From positions 124,147-188,146 of the forward strand of contig NZ_JACSPQ010000011.1 of NCBI RefSeq assembly GCF_014837055.1: DNA of 64,000 nucleotides, in the 5' to 3' direction. This DNA is from Phocaeicola faecium (GTDB taxonomy: Bacteria; Bacteroidota; Bacteroidia; Bacteroidales; Bacteroidaceae). The translations under genes were made by a program, and so were the position numbers. Positions 1 through 8,971 of this stretch are shown here, piece by piece; position 1 is the first letter of the stretch; the number at the start of each line of letters is the position of its first letter. The notes beneath the pieces were generated by a model. The model was not told the origin of the DNA. It did not search any database and worked only from the letters and a program-made list of their open reading frames with translations.

Positions 1-281
1 TAGCGCACCGCCAAATCCTTGCGGAGCAGGGCTTCGGCTTCCGCCTCCGTCATGTCATAGGAAAGGTTTTCGTTGGGCAACCTGCGATGCCCGTAGCCGT
101 AGTAGGGGTAATCGGAACGGTCGTGCAGTCCCTCGTACTTTTTTATCAGTTCAACGGCGATGTCAGCCTTGGGATGATTGTTAAACGATGCCAGCAGTTC
201 CGCCATGCTGTCCGTGTCTTGTGCCGGCAGGCTGCCACAGAGGGCAGCCGCCAGCAGCAGGAGCAACGCCTTGCGCATCAT
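1..281 (-). CDS. Lysozyme-like glycoside hydrolase, partial (C-terminus beyond window)
   Basis: The minus strand reads from an ATG at 281 that overlaps the traQ stop (ATGA), so the two genes are translationally coupled. A signal peptide (MMRKALLLLLAAALCG...) is followed by a segment containing KKYEGLHDRSDYPYYGYGH. This resembles the E-x-x-(K/R)-x-x-Y-x-D-x-x-G-x-x-T/H-x-G-Y-G-H core of phage-type (GH24) lysozymes. A lysozyme at the end of the tra operon is usual in Bacteroidales ICEs and would open peptidoglycan for the transfer channel. Only about 93 residues are visible. Confidence 0.75.
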   Translation of the reverse strand, partial: MMRKALLLLLAAALCGSLPAQDTDSMAELLASFNNHPKADIAVELIKKYEGLHDRSDYPYYGYGHRRLPNENLSYDMTEAEAEALLRKDLAVR

Positions 282-787
282 CGGCTGGCGTTCAAGGTGT
301 CAGACACAGCGACGCCTCCCTCCGTTTCCGCGTCCGAGTCGTTGTTGAACTCCAATTCCCACTCGCAGGCATTGCCGAAATTGTCCTCCACCGTGATGGT
401 CAGGCTTTGCGACTCGTCGCACTCCGAGGTGTAATATAGGCGGAATTTTTCGTTCTCCAGCAGGTAGCGGTCGTTGGGCTGCAACACCAAGCCGTTATCC
501 AGCTTCAACGTGCCCTCCCCGTCGTATTGGAAATAGCGGATGGTATAGACCGCCCCGTCAAACTCGCCCTCGCGTACCAGTTCGCAACGGATTTCCGCCG
601 TCTCGCCCTGCGCCAGTTCCTTCGGCACGGGCATGGCTTCCACCGTGAACGGATAGGCTTGCGTCACGTCCAAATCGTCATCGCAGGCGGTGAAGCATAC
701 AGAGAGCAGCCCCAGACAAAGGGTTGCCAATGATTTTACTATGTTTCTTTTCACTTTCCGTGTATTGTTTAATTTGTTCATGTTCAT
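278..787 (-). CDS. traQ: Conjugative transfer protein TraQ (DUF3872 family)
   Basis: 169 residues with an N-terminal hydrophobic segment and a lipobox-like Cys (LLSVCFTAC, about residue 35), so it is probably an envelope lipoprotein. The rest is beta-rich (VEAMPVPKELAQGETAEIRCEL...). It lies directly after the traP primase gene and overlaps the lysozyme gene by 4 nt, which is the traQ position in CTnDOT-type operons. Molecular role unknown; inferred to belong to the mating apparatus from synteny. Confidence 0.8.
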   Translation of the reverse strand: MNMNKLNNTRKVKRNIVKSLATLCLGLLSVCFTACDDDLDVTQAYPFTVEAMPVPKELAQGETAEIRCELVREGEFDGAVYTIRYFQYDGEGTLKLDNGLVLQPNDRYLLENEKFRLYYTSECDESQSLTITVEDNFGNACEWELEFNNDSDAETEGGVAVSDTLNASR

Positions 788-792
788 AACCG

Positions 793-1698
793 TTACATTT
801 TAAGTTTGATGTTCTTGTTGTTCTTCTCGTTTTGTTTCAGACGGCTTTGCAGATACTCGTTCAAGTCCTTGCATCCGCCGTAGATGCCGGAGCAGTCCGA
901 CACCCTTTCGCCGTAACGTGTGCGCAGGGCTTCCAATGTCCGCCGCCCGGCTTCGTCGTTGTCAAGGTGGCACCGCACCGTTCCGTAGCCGTCCAGATGC
1001 CGGTACGCCCTCGCCACATTGGACACCGAGTTGAGGACAAGGTGGTCCTCCCCGCCGCCGATGCCTAATGCACGGGCGGAAAGGTAGTCCACAAAGCCCT
1101 CGTACACGTTGCAAACGGCAGAGCCTGACGGCAGCAGGGTGACGTCCTTTGGCGGCACACAGCCCTTGAAGAACGGGTTGCGTATCTCGTAGCCGCCACC
1201 GCAGTTGCCGAAAGCCACGGCGAAATACCGTTTCCCGTGCGTGGAGTAGCGCATCTCCTTGCAGTTCGCGATGGCTATGGCGGACGGTATGCCCCTTTCT
1301 TGCAGGTAATGGAGTAACGCCCGGCTCTGCAAGGGCAGCACTTCCACGTCCTCGAAGCTGTGTCCGGCTGGTTGCCGCACTTCGGGGGTGCGGCGTTGCT
1401 CATAGTCCTGCAACGGCATGTCCGCCACCTCCGCCACATACCTCGCCTGTGTGAGGAAGTCGCCGCTTTGGATGAACTCCCCCGCAAGGGCGAAGATGTT
1501 ACCGCCCTTGCCCTCGCCAAAATCAAACCAGAGGTTCTTTTCCGGGTTTACCTTGAAGGAAGGCGTGTGTTCCTCCCGGTACGGCGACCTGTACCAGATG
1601 GCGTTGGCACGTCTTTGCACGGGATGATGCCCCAGCCGTGCAAGGAAGTCCTCCAGCGGATAGCGTTTCATCGCTTCTATATCCATATAGGCGCACAT
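793..1698 (-). CDS. traP: TraP, DNA primase-like protein
   Basis: 301 residues. The N-terminal part (about 30-75) resembles a CHC2-type primase domain (YREEHTPSFKVNPEKN.WFDFGEGKGG), and the C-terminal part resembles a Toprim fold (VYEGFVDYLSA near 200, then HLDNDEAGRRT near 245 as the acidic D-x-D-like motif). It would prime complementary-strand synthesis on transferred DNA. The start at 1698 abuts the traO stop; a start at internal Met5 is also possible. Confidence 0.82.
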   Translation of the reverse strand: MCAYMDIEAMKRYPLEDFLARLGHHPVQRRANAIWYRSPYREEHTPSFKVNPEKNLWFDFGEGKGGNIFALAGEFIQSGDFLTQARYVAEVADMPLQDYEQRRTPEVRQPAGHSFEDVEVLPLQSRALLHYLQERGIPSAIAIANCKEMRYSTHGKRYFAVAFGNCGGGYEIRNPFFKGCVPPKDVTLLPSGSAVCNVYEGFVDYLSARALGIGGGEDHLVLNSVSNVARAYRHLDGYGTVRCHLDNDEAGRRTLEALRTRYGERVSDCSGIYGGCKDLNEYLQSRLKQNEKNNKNIKLKM

Positions 1699-2256
1699 TC
1701 AGTTGATGATGAACTTCACGCCTATCCCGTATTCCGTGTGGCACACGCCCATGCTGCCGCCCCACAGGAAGCGTTCACGCAGCGAGGCCGTCAGCGCAAT
1801 GAAGTCCACGAGGTACAGCTCCATTTCCAGCGTGGCGGCGCAGCCATAGACAAAGGCGTCCTTGTTGTTCAGCCTCGCCCCGTCGTACAGCGTCTTTCCG
1901 CCCCAGTTCACCGTCTCGTACCCGGCAAGGGCTGACGCGCCAGCGTAGAAGAACACCACCTTTTTCGCGTCCGAGAGGAAGTTGTAGTAGTAACCGCCCT
2001 CCGCCGTGAACTGTGCCGCAGGGATGGTCGTACTCCGGTATCCGTGGCTGGTTTTCAGGTATTCCAGCCCGTACACCCACTTGTTCCCACCTTTCGCGTA
2101 GCTCGAAAGCATGGCTCCCAGCACATAGCCGTCCGCCTCGTTCAGCCCGGCTCTCAACTCGATGCCCCGCATCTTCGGCAGGCACCGTTGGGCTTCCGCC
2201 CGTCCTGCCAGGAGGACGAACAGAAGCGTTACAATAAACAGTACCTTTCCTTTCAT
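1699..2256 (-). CDS. traO: Conjugative transfer protein TraO
   Basis: 185 residues beginning with a clear signal peptide (MKGKVLFIVTLLFVLLAGRAEAQ), then a beta-barrel-like protein with alternating aromatic strands (GGYYYNFLSDAKKVVFFYAGASALAGYE). Family TraO of Bacteroides conjugative transposons; probably in or at the outer membrane. It overlaps traN by 4 nt. Confidence 0.83.
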   Translation of the reverse strand: MKGKVLFIVTLLFVLLAGRAEAQRCLPKMRGIELRAGLNEADGYVLGAMLSSYAKGGNKWVYGLEYLKTSHGYRSTTIPAAQFTAEGGYYYNFLSDAKKVVFFYAGASALAGYETVNWGGKTLYDGARLNNKDAFVYGCAATLEMELYLVDFIALTASLRERFLWGGSMGVCHTEYGIGVKFIIN

Positions 2257-3251
2257 CGCACGCGCAGTTCGTTGATGGTTTCAGCCTGTACCAAGTCCTC
2301 GTTCTCCACGGTAAACGTCTGGTGGCGTCCGCCGTCCTTCTCGTTCATCTCCACCACGAGCTGCTTGCCGTCGGGGATGGTGAACTTCGGAAGGCAGAAC
2401 ACCGTGCGTTCGGACCGCTTCCCGGCTACACGGACGGCGTAGTTGTAGGCGCGGAGCGGGAACAGCACCTGTTCCTGCATGGCGGTACGCTTCGCCACCT
2501 TCTTGTCCACAATCTTGAACGTGATGTAGTCCACGTCAAACGGCACATTGCTTTGGTTCTTTATCTCCGTGTAGAAATACAGCAGGTCATTGTGGACATA
2601 AATCCCTTTCAGCAGGTACTGGATGCCGAAACGCTTGCAGCCGATGTGCTTCACCTTGCGCTTGTCCTCCTTGTGCAGCGACTTCATGATGAGGTGTACC
2701 AGCATCGGGCTTTCGCTGCCCAGTTCCTTCAGGTAGATTTCCTGCGCGTTGTTCGGTCGGTTCACCGTGCTGCCGTCGTGGATAAAGTCCTTCATTTCCA
2801 CGTTCAGGATAAGCGGCTCATCGGCGTATTTCACATTAAATGTGTAAAATGACCCGTCCTCCGTGATGACGCTCATGTTCGTCTCGTTGCGGAAATTCTT
2901 GACCGTCGCCTTCACACGGATGACGTTCTCCGCACCGTCCGCCTTGCCCGCTATCAGGTTGGGCGAACCCAAGTCCACGTAGCGCACCGCCGCCGGAAAC
3001 AGGATGTGGACGGTCTTGTCATACGTGACTTCCAAGCCGTGCGGCGGTATCATGCGGTCGAACATCAGCTTTTTCGTCAGACCGTGGTACAGGTCGCCGT
3101 CCTCCTCCGTCTGCGGATAGACGTCCTTCACCAGTTCCAGCCCGTCCTCCTTGGCGGTGGCAGTGCTGTCGTTCGTCACTCCCTGCGCGTAGCTCGCACA
3201 GGCGATGCCCATCAGCAGGGCAAACATTGTCATTACTTTCTTGATACTCAT
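2253..3251 (-). CDS. traN: Conjugative transfer protein TraN (VirB9-like)
   Basis: 332 residues with a signal peptide (MSIKKVMTMFALLMGIACASYAQG). The bulk matches the Bacteroidetes TraN family (DUF4138), thought to be an outer-membrane-proximal channel component analogous to VirB9. The ATG follows a CCACTAAATCCA motif by 7 nt, a leader shared with traI, mobA and the DUF1896 gene. Confidence 0.85.
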   Translation of the reverse strand: MSIKKVMTMFALLMGIACASYAQGVTNDSTATAKEDGLELVKDVYPQTEEDGDLYHGLTKKLMFDRMIPPHGLEVTYDKTVHILFPAAVRYVDLGSPNLIAGKADGAENVIRVKATVKNFRNETNMSVITEDGSFYTFNVKYADEPLILNVEMKDFIHDGSTVNRPNNAQEIYLKELGSESPMLVHLIMKSLHKEDKRKVKHIGCKRFGIQYLLKGIYVHNDLLYFYTEIKNQSNVPFDVDYITFKIVDKKVAKRTAMQEQVLFPLRAYNYAVRVAGKRSERTVFCLPKFTIPDGKQLVVEMNEKDGGRHQTFTVENEDLVQAETINELRVR

Positions 3252-3258
3252 TTTACGT

Positions 3259-3270
3259 TGGATTTAGTGG
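3259..3270 (-). promoter_or_regulatory. CCACTAAATCCA leader motif before traN
   Basis: CCACTAAATCCA on the minus strand, 7 nt before the traN ATG. The same 12-mer stands 7-8 nt before traI, mobA and the DUF1896 gene. Its function is unknown; it may be a translation or RNA-processing signal. Confidence 0.5.
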
Positions 3271-3330
3271 TAAATAAAAATTAGTTTGTTGATTATTTTT
3301 TCTTTTTTTGCCTTTATGTTTTTGGACTGT

Positions 3331-4665
3331 TCATTCCTTTTCTTGGTAGAGCAATACCCTGTACCCTGACTTCAGATGTACCTTGACCGTGCGCATCCTT
3401 TTCGAGATGTACTGCGAGATGCCCTGTATCGCCCCTCGCCCCAAGTCGGAGGCGAGCTGCGCCCCCGCGTCGGTCGATATGTTGATGCTGCTTCCGAGCG
3501 AGCTGCCCATGTTCGCCCCGATTTCCTTTGCCGCGTCTATCTCCATCGAGCCGGGTATGAAGATGCCCGCCTGCCCGTCGCTGTCGTACACCTCCAGTTC
3601 TACCGGGATGATGTTTCCCCCGTGTTCCAGCGAGGTGATGCCGATGCCGAGCCTTTCGCCCTGCAACCGTGCCGCGCCCACAAGGAGCGTGTTCCGGGGG
3701 ATGACGCGCCCCGACACGCGCATCGGCTCCAGCAGCCGGAGCTTCACCGTCTGCCCGTCCGTCAGCGTCTGGTCGCCCTGCACACAGGCGGCGATGGTGT
3801 TCTTCCCCGTCGTTTCCTCCGCACCGATGGCGGTGTGGAAGCCGTAGTTGCGTTCCCCCGAATAGTCCGCGATGAACGCCGAGTCTGTCATGGGCTGCGG
3901 CAGGGCGGACACCACCGTCCGCCTTACATCGCTTACGGGTTCTGCCTTCATGCTCTTTTCGCCTGTACTCACAGAACCTCCCGTTTCATCGGGCTGTGCG
4001 GCTTGTCCGGCATTGTTGTCATTCTGGTACTTCGCCGCCAGCTCATAGGACTTTTCCAACAGGGCGACCTGTTCCTCCATCGTGGAAGGCTTGCTATCCT
4101 GCGCCACCAGCATGGCTTCCAGTTCGTCGATGCGCTCCCGGAGTTCCTCCTTTTCCGTGTCCTCCTTCGGCGGCTCGTAGAACGTGCCCAGCGAGGTGTT
4201 CAGCCGTTGGTAGGCGGCAGCGGAAGTGCGGATGCCCGCCTGTCTTTCGTCCGCCGTTTCCCCGTCGGTCGTTTCCGTCCGTGTCAGGCGGTAATCGTCC
4301 GAAGTGTCGGCATCGTCCGTTGGCGTGTCACCGTCGCTGTCGTTCCAGAACGCGGAGAGGTCGCCCACCATGCCCCGGCGTTCCTTCCGCTTGTTTTCCA
4401 AATCCTGCTGCTCGTAGGCTTTCGCCTTGTCCCCGATGATTTTGGAGTCTTCGGGCATGGGCATGTCCGTGTTGAATCCCTGTCCCTGCCGTTCTTTCTC
4501 CTTGTCCTCGGAGGACGGCGCGAAGATGAGCCACATACACCCGGCGAACAGCAGCACCATCAGCGGATAGACCAGCATCTTCTGCCTTTGCTGACGCTGT
4601 TGTTCCGTCAGCGGCTTTTTCTCTTTTGTTCTTGATTCATTCTTCTGTTCTTTTGTTTCCATCAT
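3331..4665 (-). CDS. traM: Conjugative transfer protein TraM (VirB10-like)
   Basis: 444 residues: a charged cytoplasmic N-terminus, one membrane helix (about 32-49, MLVYPLMVLLFAGCMWLIF), a long acidic periplasmic linker with a coiled-coil stretch near 170-210, and a compact C-terminal domain (about 290-440). This is the architecture of VirB10/TrbI-like proteins that span from inner to outer membrane. It is separated from traL by an extra gene, unlike the usual traK-traL-traM-traN order. Confidence 0.85.
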   Translation of the reverse strand: MMETKEQKNESRTKEKKPLTEQQRQQRQKMLVYPLMVLLFAGCMWLIFAPSSEDKEKERQGQGFNTDMPMPEDSKIIGDKAKAYEQQDLENKRKERRGMVGDLSAFWNDSDGDTPTDDADTSDDYRLTRTETTDGETADERQAGIRTSAAAYQRLNTSLGTFYEPPKEDTEKEELRERIDELEAMLVAQDSKPSTMEEQVALLEKSYELAAKYQNDNNAGQAAQPDETGGSVSTGEKSMKAEPVSDVRRTVVSALPQPMTDSAFIADYSGERNYGFHTAIGAEETTGKNTIAACVQGDQTLTDGQTVKLRLLEPMRVSGRVIPRNTLLVGAARLQGERLGIGITSLEHGGNIIPVELEVYDSDGQAGIFIPGSMEIDAAKEIGANMGSSLGSSINISTDAGAQLASDLGRGAIQGISQYISKRMRTVKVHLKSGYRVLLYQEKE

Positions 4666-4681
4666 CAGTTCAATTAGCTTG

Positions 4682-5770
4682 TCAAAGTCTGATTTTTATA
4701 CCTTTATTCTCTTTGCTTACCTGATTCTGTAAGCGAATGGGCATTTTATGCGTACCCAAAGAAGCCGGATGGAGCTTTGGTTTGTTTTTATCCGGAAACA
4801 ACCTGTGTTCCAAGCGTTCCAATCCTATCCGGGACTGTTCTTTGATGATGCGGTTATGATGCCCTACCATATGCTTGGGATAAGTATCGTCTCCCATGTC
4901 ACAACGGATAATGTAATCCATCAACGCATCGCTTATTTTTCCGAATGATTCCGCCAACCCATACTTGACCAACAGAGGTTTCGGAATTTTTGTCTGCCCG
5001 TCCCATCCCTTTTGAGAGAGTCCATGAAGCACCATCCGTTCCCGGTGCAGGGCTTTCCGATAGTCGTCCGGGAACTTGCCCTGCACTTTCTGCTCGTACA
5101 AATCGGAGGCACTGCGCATAATCCGTCCTTTTTCCTCCTGGATGGCCGCATCGATGGAGTCCGCCGACCAGTGATTGTCCGCACGCATTTCCTTGGCCCG
5201 TTCCCATTCGAGGTCCTCTATCTTTTGGTACATATCCATCAGACCATGCCTGATGGCGGTCAGGTCTCCCGGATATTCCCCATGCAGGGCAAGCCGCTTC
5301 AAGTAGTCGAGTTCCTCGTCCTTCATGCAATACCCTACCAGCTTATGGGCGGTAGCCACTTCTTCCGGATTGGGCAGAGGACATAGGGTATGGCTTTTAC
5401 CCGTATGGGCACTACAAAGCAGCGTGTACATGGCATTCAGTTTTTGGGGAAGTGTTTCATTCCCCATTTTCAATCCGGACAACAACCAGACCTGCTGTTT
5501 GCCCCAATCGGTTTGTTGCAGTACATCCATAACCTTGTGCCAGCCGCTGCGTTCCGTCTGGTCCAGATTCCGGAAGAAACGGTAATCCCAGAGTATTTTT
5601 GCCTGCTCTTCCGTAATTGCCGGGCGATGCCCGTTCCTTACGATGGAATCGGCAATGGCATTGTAATCCAAGCGAAGCACCTGATGGCAGAACTTCAAGG
5701 TCGGTTTCCATCGGAATCCGGCATCCTGCAAGTTTTCCATCTTTTCCCATATCCAATCTGATAATTTCAT
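4682..5770 (-). CDS. Unrecognised protein embedded in the tra operon between traL and traM
   Basis: 362 residues with no signal peptide, membrane helix or motif I can name. It is rich in Trp, Lys and Glu (start MKLSDWIWEKMENLQDAGFRW) and looks soluble and helical. The ATG overlaps the traL stop by 4 nt (ATGA), so it is translationally coupled to the transfer genes, and traM starts 16 nt after its end. The base composition looks less GC-rich than the flanking tra genes, which suggests later acquisition. Possible roles include transfer modulation, entry exclusion or an anti-defence function, but nothing in the sequence decides between these. Confidence 0.6.
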   Translation of the reverse strand: MKLSDWIWEKMENLQDAGFRWKPTLKFCHQVLRLDYNAIADSIVRNGHRPAITEEQAKILWDYRFFRNLDQTERSGWHKVMDVLQQTDWGKQQVWLLSGLKMGNETLPQKLNAMYTLLCSAHTGKSHTLCPLPNPEEVATAHKLVGYCMKDEELDYLKRLALHGEYPGDLTAIRHGLMDMYQKIEDLEWERAKEMRADNHWSADSIDAAIQEEKGRIMRSASDLYEQKVQGKFPDDYRKALHRERMVLHGLSQKGWDGQTKIPKPLLVKYGLAESFGKISDALMDYIIRCDMGDDTYPKHMVGHHNRIIKEQSRIGLERLEHRLFPDKNKPKLHPASLGTHKMPIRLQNQVSKENKGIKIRL

Positions 5771-6033
5771 TGTGGATTCAAATTTGAGTGATACACCTTA
5801 TTATATATTTCTAACTTCTCGATGTGCCGTATCTCCAATGCCTCTTCCCCTTTGCCGAAGCCGATGATTGCGGCGGCAGTCATGTAGAGACAGAGCGAGG
5901 CGAACACGGCAAATGCCGCAAGGACTATCCTAAGCCGTGCTTTGGGCGGCAGGGCGTCCAGCCTATTGCGTAACCAACCTTTCAGCCCGGTGGTCCACTT
6001 TTCAATGAGATTTTTCATCTTTCCCATACGCAT
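5767..6033 (-). CDS. traL: Conjugative transfer protein TraL (DUF3989 family)
   Basis: 88 residues with one central membrane helix (LRIVLAAFAVFASLCLYMTAAAIIGFG, about 33-58) and a short C-terminal tail. Small bitopic TraL proteins sit between TraK and TraM in this operon type. The first codons overlap the traK stop by 1 nt. Start could be Met1 or Met5. Confidence 0.8.
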   Translation of the reverse strand: MRMGKMKNLIEKWTTGLKGWLRNRLDALPPKARLRIVLAAFAVFASLCLYMTAAAIIGFGKGEEALEIRHIEKLEIYNKVYHSNLNPQ

Positions 6034-6656
6034 TATCTTTCAATCGTCCGGATGTCCTTGTTCTCCAATACCGTGAAGCCCTCGATGGTGAAGCCGTTTG
6101 GGTTGTCGTCCGAGCGGCTCGCGTTGAGCAGGCGGCAGGCGGTTACTAATGTCCGTTCCGTCACGTTGCTCTCGCGGATAATCATCTGACGGGCGTATGT
6201 CCGCGCCTCGTAGGGATAGCGGTCGAAATTGCACACCACGCTGTCCACCTGCAACACTTGGTTGATGTTCCCGGCGATGATGCGGTTGTAGAAGCCCTTT
6301 TCGGCGAAGTCGGCGTAATAGTTGTACGCGCTCTTGTCTGCCAAGAGCAGGGCGCGTTTCACGTTGTGCTCTATCGCGCTTTTCTCCGGCGAGAGGGTGA
6401 AAAACAGTTCGTGGAAGCGGCGCACGTGTTCCCTGGCTTCCGCCGGGCGGTTCTGCGACAGGTCCTGCGAGAGCGCGAGCATAAGACTCTTGCCTCCATC
6501 GAGGACGTATATCTTCTGCCGTTGCGCCTCGGCGAAGCGGAAGGCGCACACCACCGAGCAGACCACCACGAGGGCGCAGGCCGCCGTATAGACGATGCCG
6601 AACAGACGTATCTGCCGGAAACTCGTCTCGATGTTCTTGAGTGATTTGAATTCCAT
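6033..6656 (-). CDS. traK: Conjugative transfer protein TraK (VirB8-like)
   Basis: 207 residues with one N-terminal membrane helix (about 19-42, LFGIVYTAACALVVVCSVVCAF) and a periplasmic domain, as in the TraK family of Bacteroides ICEs, considered VirB8/TrbF-like. Complete and in the expected position after traJ. Confidence 0.84.
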   Translation of the reverse strand: MEFKSLKNIETSFRQIRLFGIVYTAACALVVVCSVVCAFRFAEAQRQKIYVLDGGKSLMLALSQDLSQNRPAEAREHVRRFHELFFTLSPEKSAIEHNVKRALLLADKSAYNYYADFAEKGFYNRIIAGNINQVLQVDSVVCNFDRYPYEARTYARQMIIRESNVTERTLVTACRLLNASRSDDNPNGFTIEGFTVLENKDIRTIER

Positions 6657-6737
6657 TTTCTTCTTTTCGTCTTTTAATTGTTCAATAATCCGTTTTTAAG
6701 GGTCGGGCAACTCACGGAAACGGATTGTCCGGAATGC

Positions 6738-7763
6738 CTATCTTCGGAACAGCTTTCCCGCCGTTCCCTTGATGAGCTTGCCCGCGCGGCCTGCCACGTT
6801 TCCTGCGGCGGCTCCCGCCACGCTGCCGCCCAAAGCCCCGGCGGTGTTGATGTTCTTGTTGTAGCTGCCTATGCCGCCACCTGCTTGGATGATCCAGCCT
6901 GCCACCGTCGGGATGGTGAAGTAGCCCACGATGCCGATGATGAGGAACACGATGTACACCCCGTTGCTCGCCTCCACCGAGAAGTTCGGGTCGGTCTGCA
7001 TCGCTTGTATGTCGTTCTGCAACATCAGAATCTGTATCTTCGCCAGTATGGTGCTGAACAAATCCGACACGGGAAGCCACAGGTAAATCTGTATGTAGCG
7101 GCTGAACCACGCCGAGAGCGTCGAGTGGAAGCCGTCCCATACGGCAAAGGCGAAGGCTACCGGTCCCAGGATGCTCAGCACCACGAGGAAGAACGTCCTG
7201 AGCGTGTCGATGATGAGCGCGGCTGCGGCGAACATCAGTTCCAGCAGTTCCCGGAACCAGTCACGCACCGTCTTCTTGATGTTGTACGCCGCCCGGTCCA
7301 TGTACATCCCCGTCATCGTCACCAAGTCCGAGGGCGACCAGCCCAGCTCGTCCAACTGGCGGTCAAATTCCTCATCACTGGCGAGGTAGGCGGTCTCCGG
7401 GTTGCGCATCATCGCCTCGTATTCCAGTTTGTCTTTCTGCTCCCGGTACTCGTTCATGTCGAAGGTCTGTTCTTCGAGGATGCCGTGTACGCCCTGCACG
7501 ATGGGGCTTAACACGCTGTTCATCGTACCCAACACGATGGTCGGGAAGAACAGGATGCACAAACCGAGCGCAAACGGGCGGAGCAGCGGGTACACGTCTA
7601 TCGCCTCGGCGCGGGCGAGCGACTGCCACACGCGCACCGCCACGTAGAACAACGCGCCCAGCCCGGCAAGCCCTTTCGCCACGCCCGTCATGTCCGCGCA
7701 CAGCGGCATCATCTCGTCGTAGAGCGAAAGGAGTATCTGGTGAAGGTTGTCGAACTCTCCCAT
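6738..7763 (-). CDS. traJ: Conjugative transfer protein TraJ (VirB6/TrbL-like)
   Basis: 341 residues with several membrane helices (near 28-50, 63-85, 185-215, 270-300) and a Gly/Ala-rich C-terminal tail (GAAAGNVAGRAG). This is the polytopic inner-membrane channel protein of CTnDOT-type transfer systems. Its start follows the traI stop closely. Confidence 0.85.
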   Translation of the reverse strand: MGEFDNLHQILLSLYDEMMPLCADMTGVAKGLAGLGALFYVAVRVWQSLARAEAIDVYPLLRPFALGLCILFFPTIVLGTMNSVLSPIVQGVHGILEEQTFDMNEYREQKDKLEYEAMMRNPETAYLASDEEFDRQLDELGWSPSDLVTMTGMYMDRAAYNIKKTVRDWFRELLELMFAAAALIIDTLRTFFLVVLSILGPVAFAFAVWDGFHSTLSAWFSRYIQIYLWLPVSDLFSTILAKIQILMLQNDIQAMQTDPNFSVEASNGVYIVFLIIGIVGYFTIPTVAGWIIQAGGGIGSYNKNINTAGALGGSVAGAAAGNVAGRAGKLIKGTAGKLFRR

Positions 7764-7766
7764 AAC

Positions 7767-8405
7767 TTACCAGTATTTTTCGTTGGGGTTTCCGTAGAGT
7801 CCTATCACCCGGTCCATGTCGTTCTTCTTCCTTGCCCGGAGGTAGGACACCGATATGGTCTTGTTCGTGTAGTAGCGCACGAGGTTGCGGTAGTTCATCA
7901 GGCTGCGGTAGGCGTTGTCGATAATCGCCAGCCGTTCCGCGTCCGTGAGCGACATCCCCGTCACGTTCACCACGTTCTTCAGGTCTTGCAGCACGTCCGA
8001 ACTCTCGTCTATCAGCATGGTGTAGCCCGACGATATGGCGGCAAGCTCTTCCGGCGTGTAGTTCTCATCAGAGAGCATCTTCTGGTAGTTATCCACATAG
8101 ATTTCTGATATTTCCATCACCAACCCGATGCTTTTCGACACCTTCACGCCGCCCTTCACCACGTCATGTACGGATTTCAGCGCGTCGTAATACTTCTTTC
8201 CCTGCTCAAACACTTTCTTGGTTTCCAAGAAGCCGTTGAGCGTGTTGGCTTTCGTGCCCGCCGTTTCCACCATCTCCTTGGCGGAGTTGATGATGCTCTG
8301 CGCGAGGTTCGTCGGGTCGGACACCACCCATTGGGCGTTTGCCGTGCCTGCACCTGCAAGGCACAGGCAGGCTGCCACCAATGGCATTTTCAGTTTTTGT
8401 CTCAT
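7767..8405 (-). CDS. traI: Conjugative transfer protein TraI (DUF4141 family)
   Basis: 212 residues from ATG 8405 (MRQKLKMPLV). I prefer this start to the GTG two codons upstream because it places the CCACTAAATCCA motif 8 nt away, as at traN and mobA. It has a signal peptide (LVAACLCLAGAGTANAQW) followed by a helical periplasmic protein. The family is an uncharacterised but conserved mating-channel component. Confidence 0.83.
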   Translation of the reverse strand: MRQKLKMPLVAACLCLAGAGTANAQWVVSDPTNLAQSIINSAKEMVETAGTKANTLNGFLETKKVFEQGKKYYDALKSVHDVVKGGVKVSKSIGLVMEISEIYVDNYQKMLSDENYTPEELAAISSGYTMLIDESSDVLQDLKNVVNVTGMSLTDAERLAIIDNAYRSLMNYRNLVRYYTNKTISVSYLRARKKNDMDRVIGLYGNPNEKYW

Positions 8406-8413
8406 ATTCACAT

Positions 8414-8425
8414 TGGATTTAGTGG
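8414..8425 (-). promoter_or_regulatory. CCACTAAATCCA leader motif before traI
   Basis: Minus-strand 12-mer identical to that before traN; 8 nt separate it from the traI ATG at 8405. Confidence 0.5.
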
Positions 8426-8432
8426 TACATTC

Positions 8433-8846
8433 TTATTGTTCTTTCTTCTTTTCGCCATTGGCTGTTTCATCCGTGTTCACCCGGATATAGTCGCCGTTAG
8501 GCGAAAAGGACAGGATGTCCGTTTCCTCGTTGTATGCCACGTCGATGCGGAAGCCCGTGTTCAGGTAGAGGTTACCGTCCGCCTCCCTTTGCAGCAGGTA
8601 GGTCTCCGGCTTCAGTTTCCGGTGGACGCCCGCCCTGCGGAACAGCGTCACCTTGTAAAGTGCGCCCTCCTTGTACACCAATATGTCGGGCTTGCCCTCC
8701 ACGCTCTGCCAGTTGCCGCAAATCTTCTCGCGGATGTCTTCGTTTTCTTTCATTACCGTCTCGCAGGCTTGCAGCATCAGCGACGCCAAGCCTATCAGAC
8801 CGCCGCAAAGCAGCAGCCGTTGTGTCTTTGTCAGTTCAATGTTCAT
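8433..8846 (-). CDS. DUF3876-type lipoprotein, TraH position
   Basis: 137 residues from ATG 8846 (MNIELTKTQRLLLCGGL); upstream in-frame Met codons would only add a basic extension before the signal peptide. The lipobox-like ASLMLQACE predicts a lipoprotein. The body (ICGNWQSVEGKPDILVYKEGALYKVTLF) is a small beta-sheet domain of the kind found between traG and traI in Bacteroidales ICEs. It may correspond to traH, but I do not assign the symbol. Confidence 0.7.
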   Translation of the reverse strand: MNIELTKTQRLLLCGGLIGLASLMLQACETVMKENEDIREKICGNWQSVEGKPDILVYKEGALYKVTLFRRAGVHRKLKPETYLLQREADGNLYLNTGFRIDVAYNEETDILSFSPNGDYIRVNTDETANGEKKKEQ

Positions 8847-8971
8847 AATCTTCAATTCTTGTTTTTTTGTTGATAAAATGTGTCTTGACCTCATACGCCG
8901 TTTGATACACCCTTATATGCCGTATAAGGTGGCCTCAAACGCCGTCTGTGGTCGGGTGATGTTTCCATCGG

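Noticed and set aside
5777..5800. Dispersed TATATAATAAGGT motif (also near 11818, 52806, 56335)
   Set aside because: At 5788 and 52806 it encodes YNKV within real genes and the other copies are not consistently placed; probably chance.
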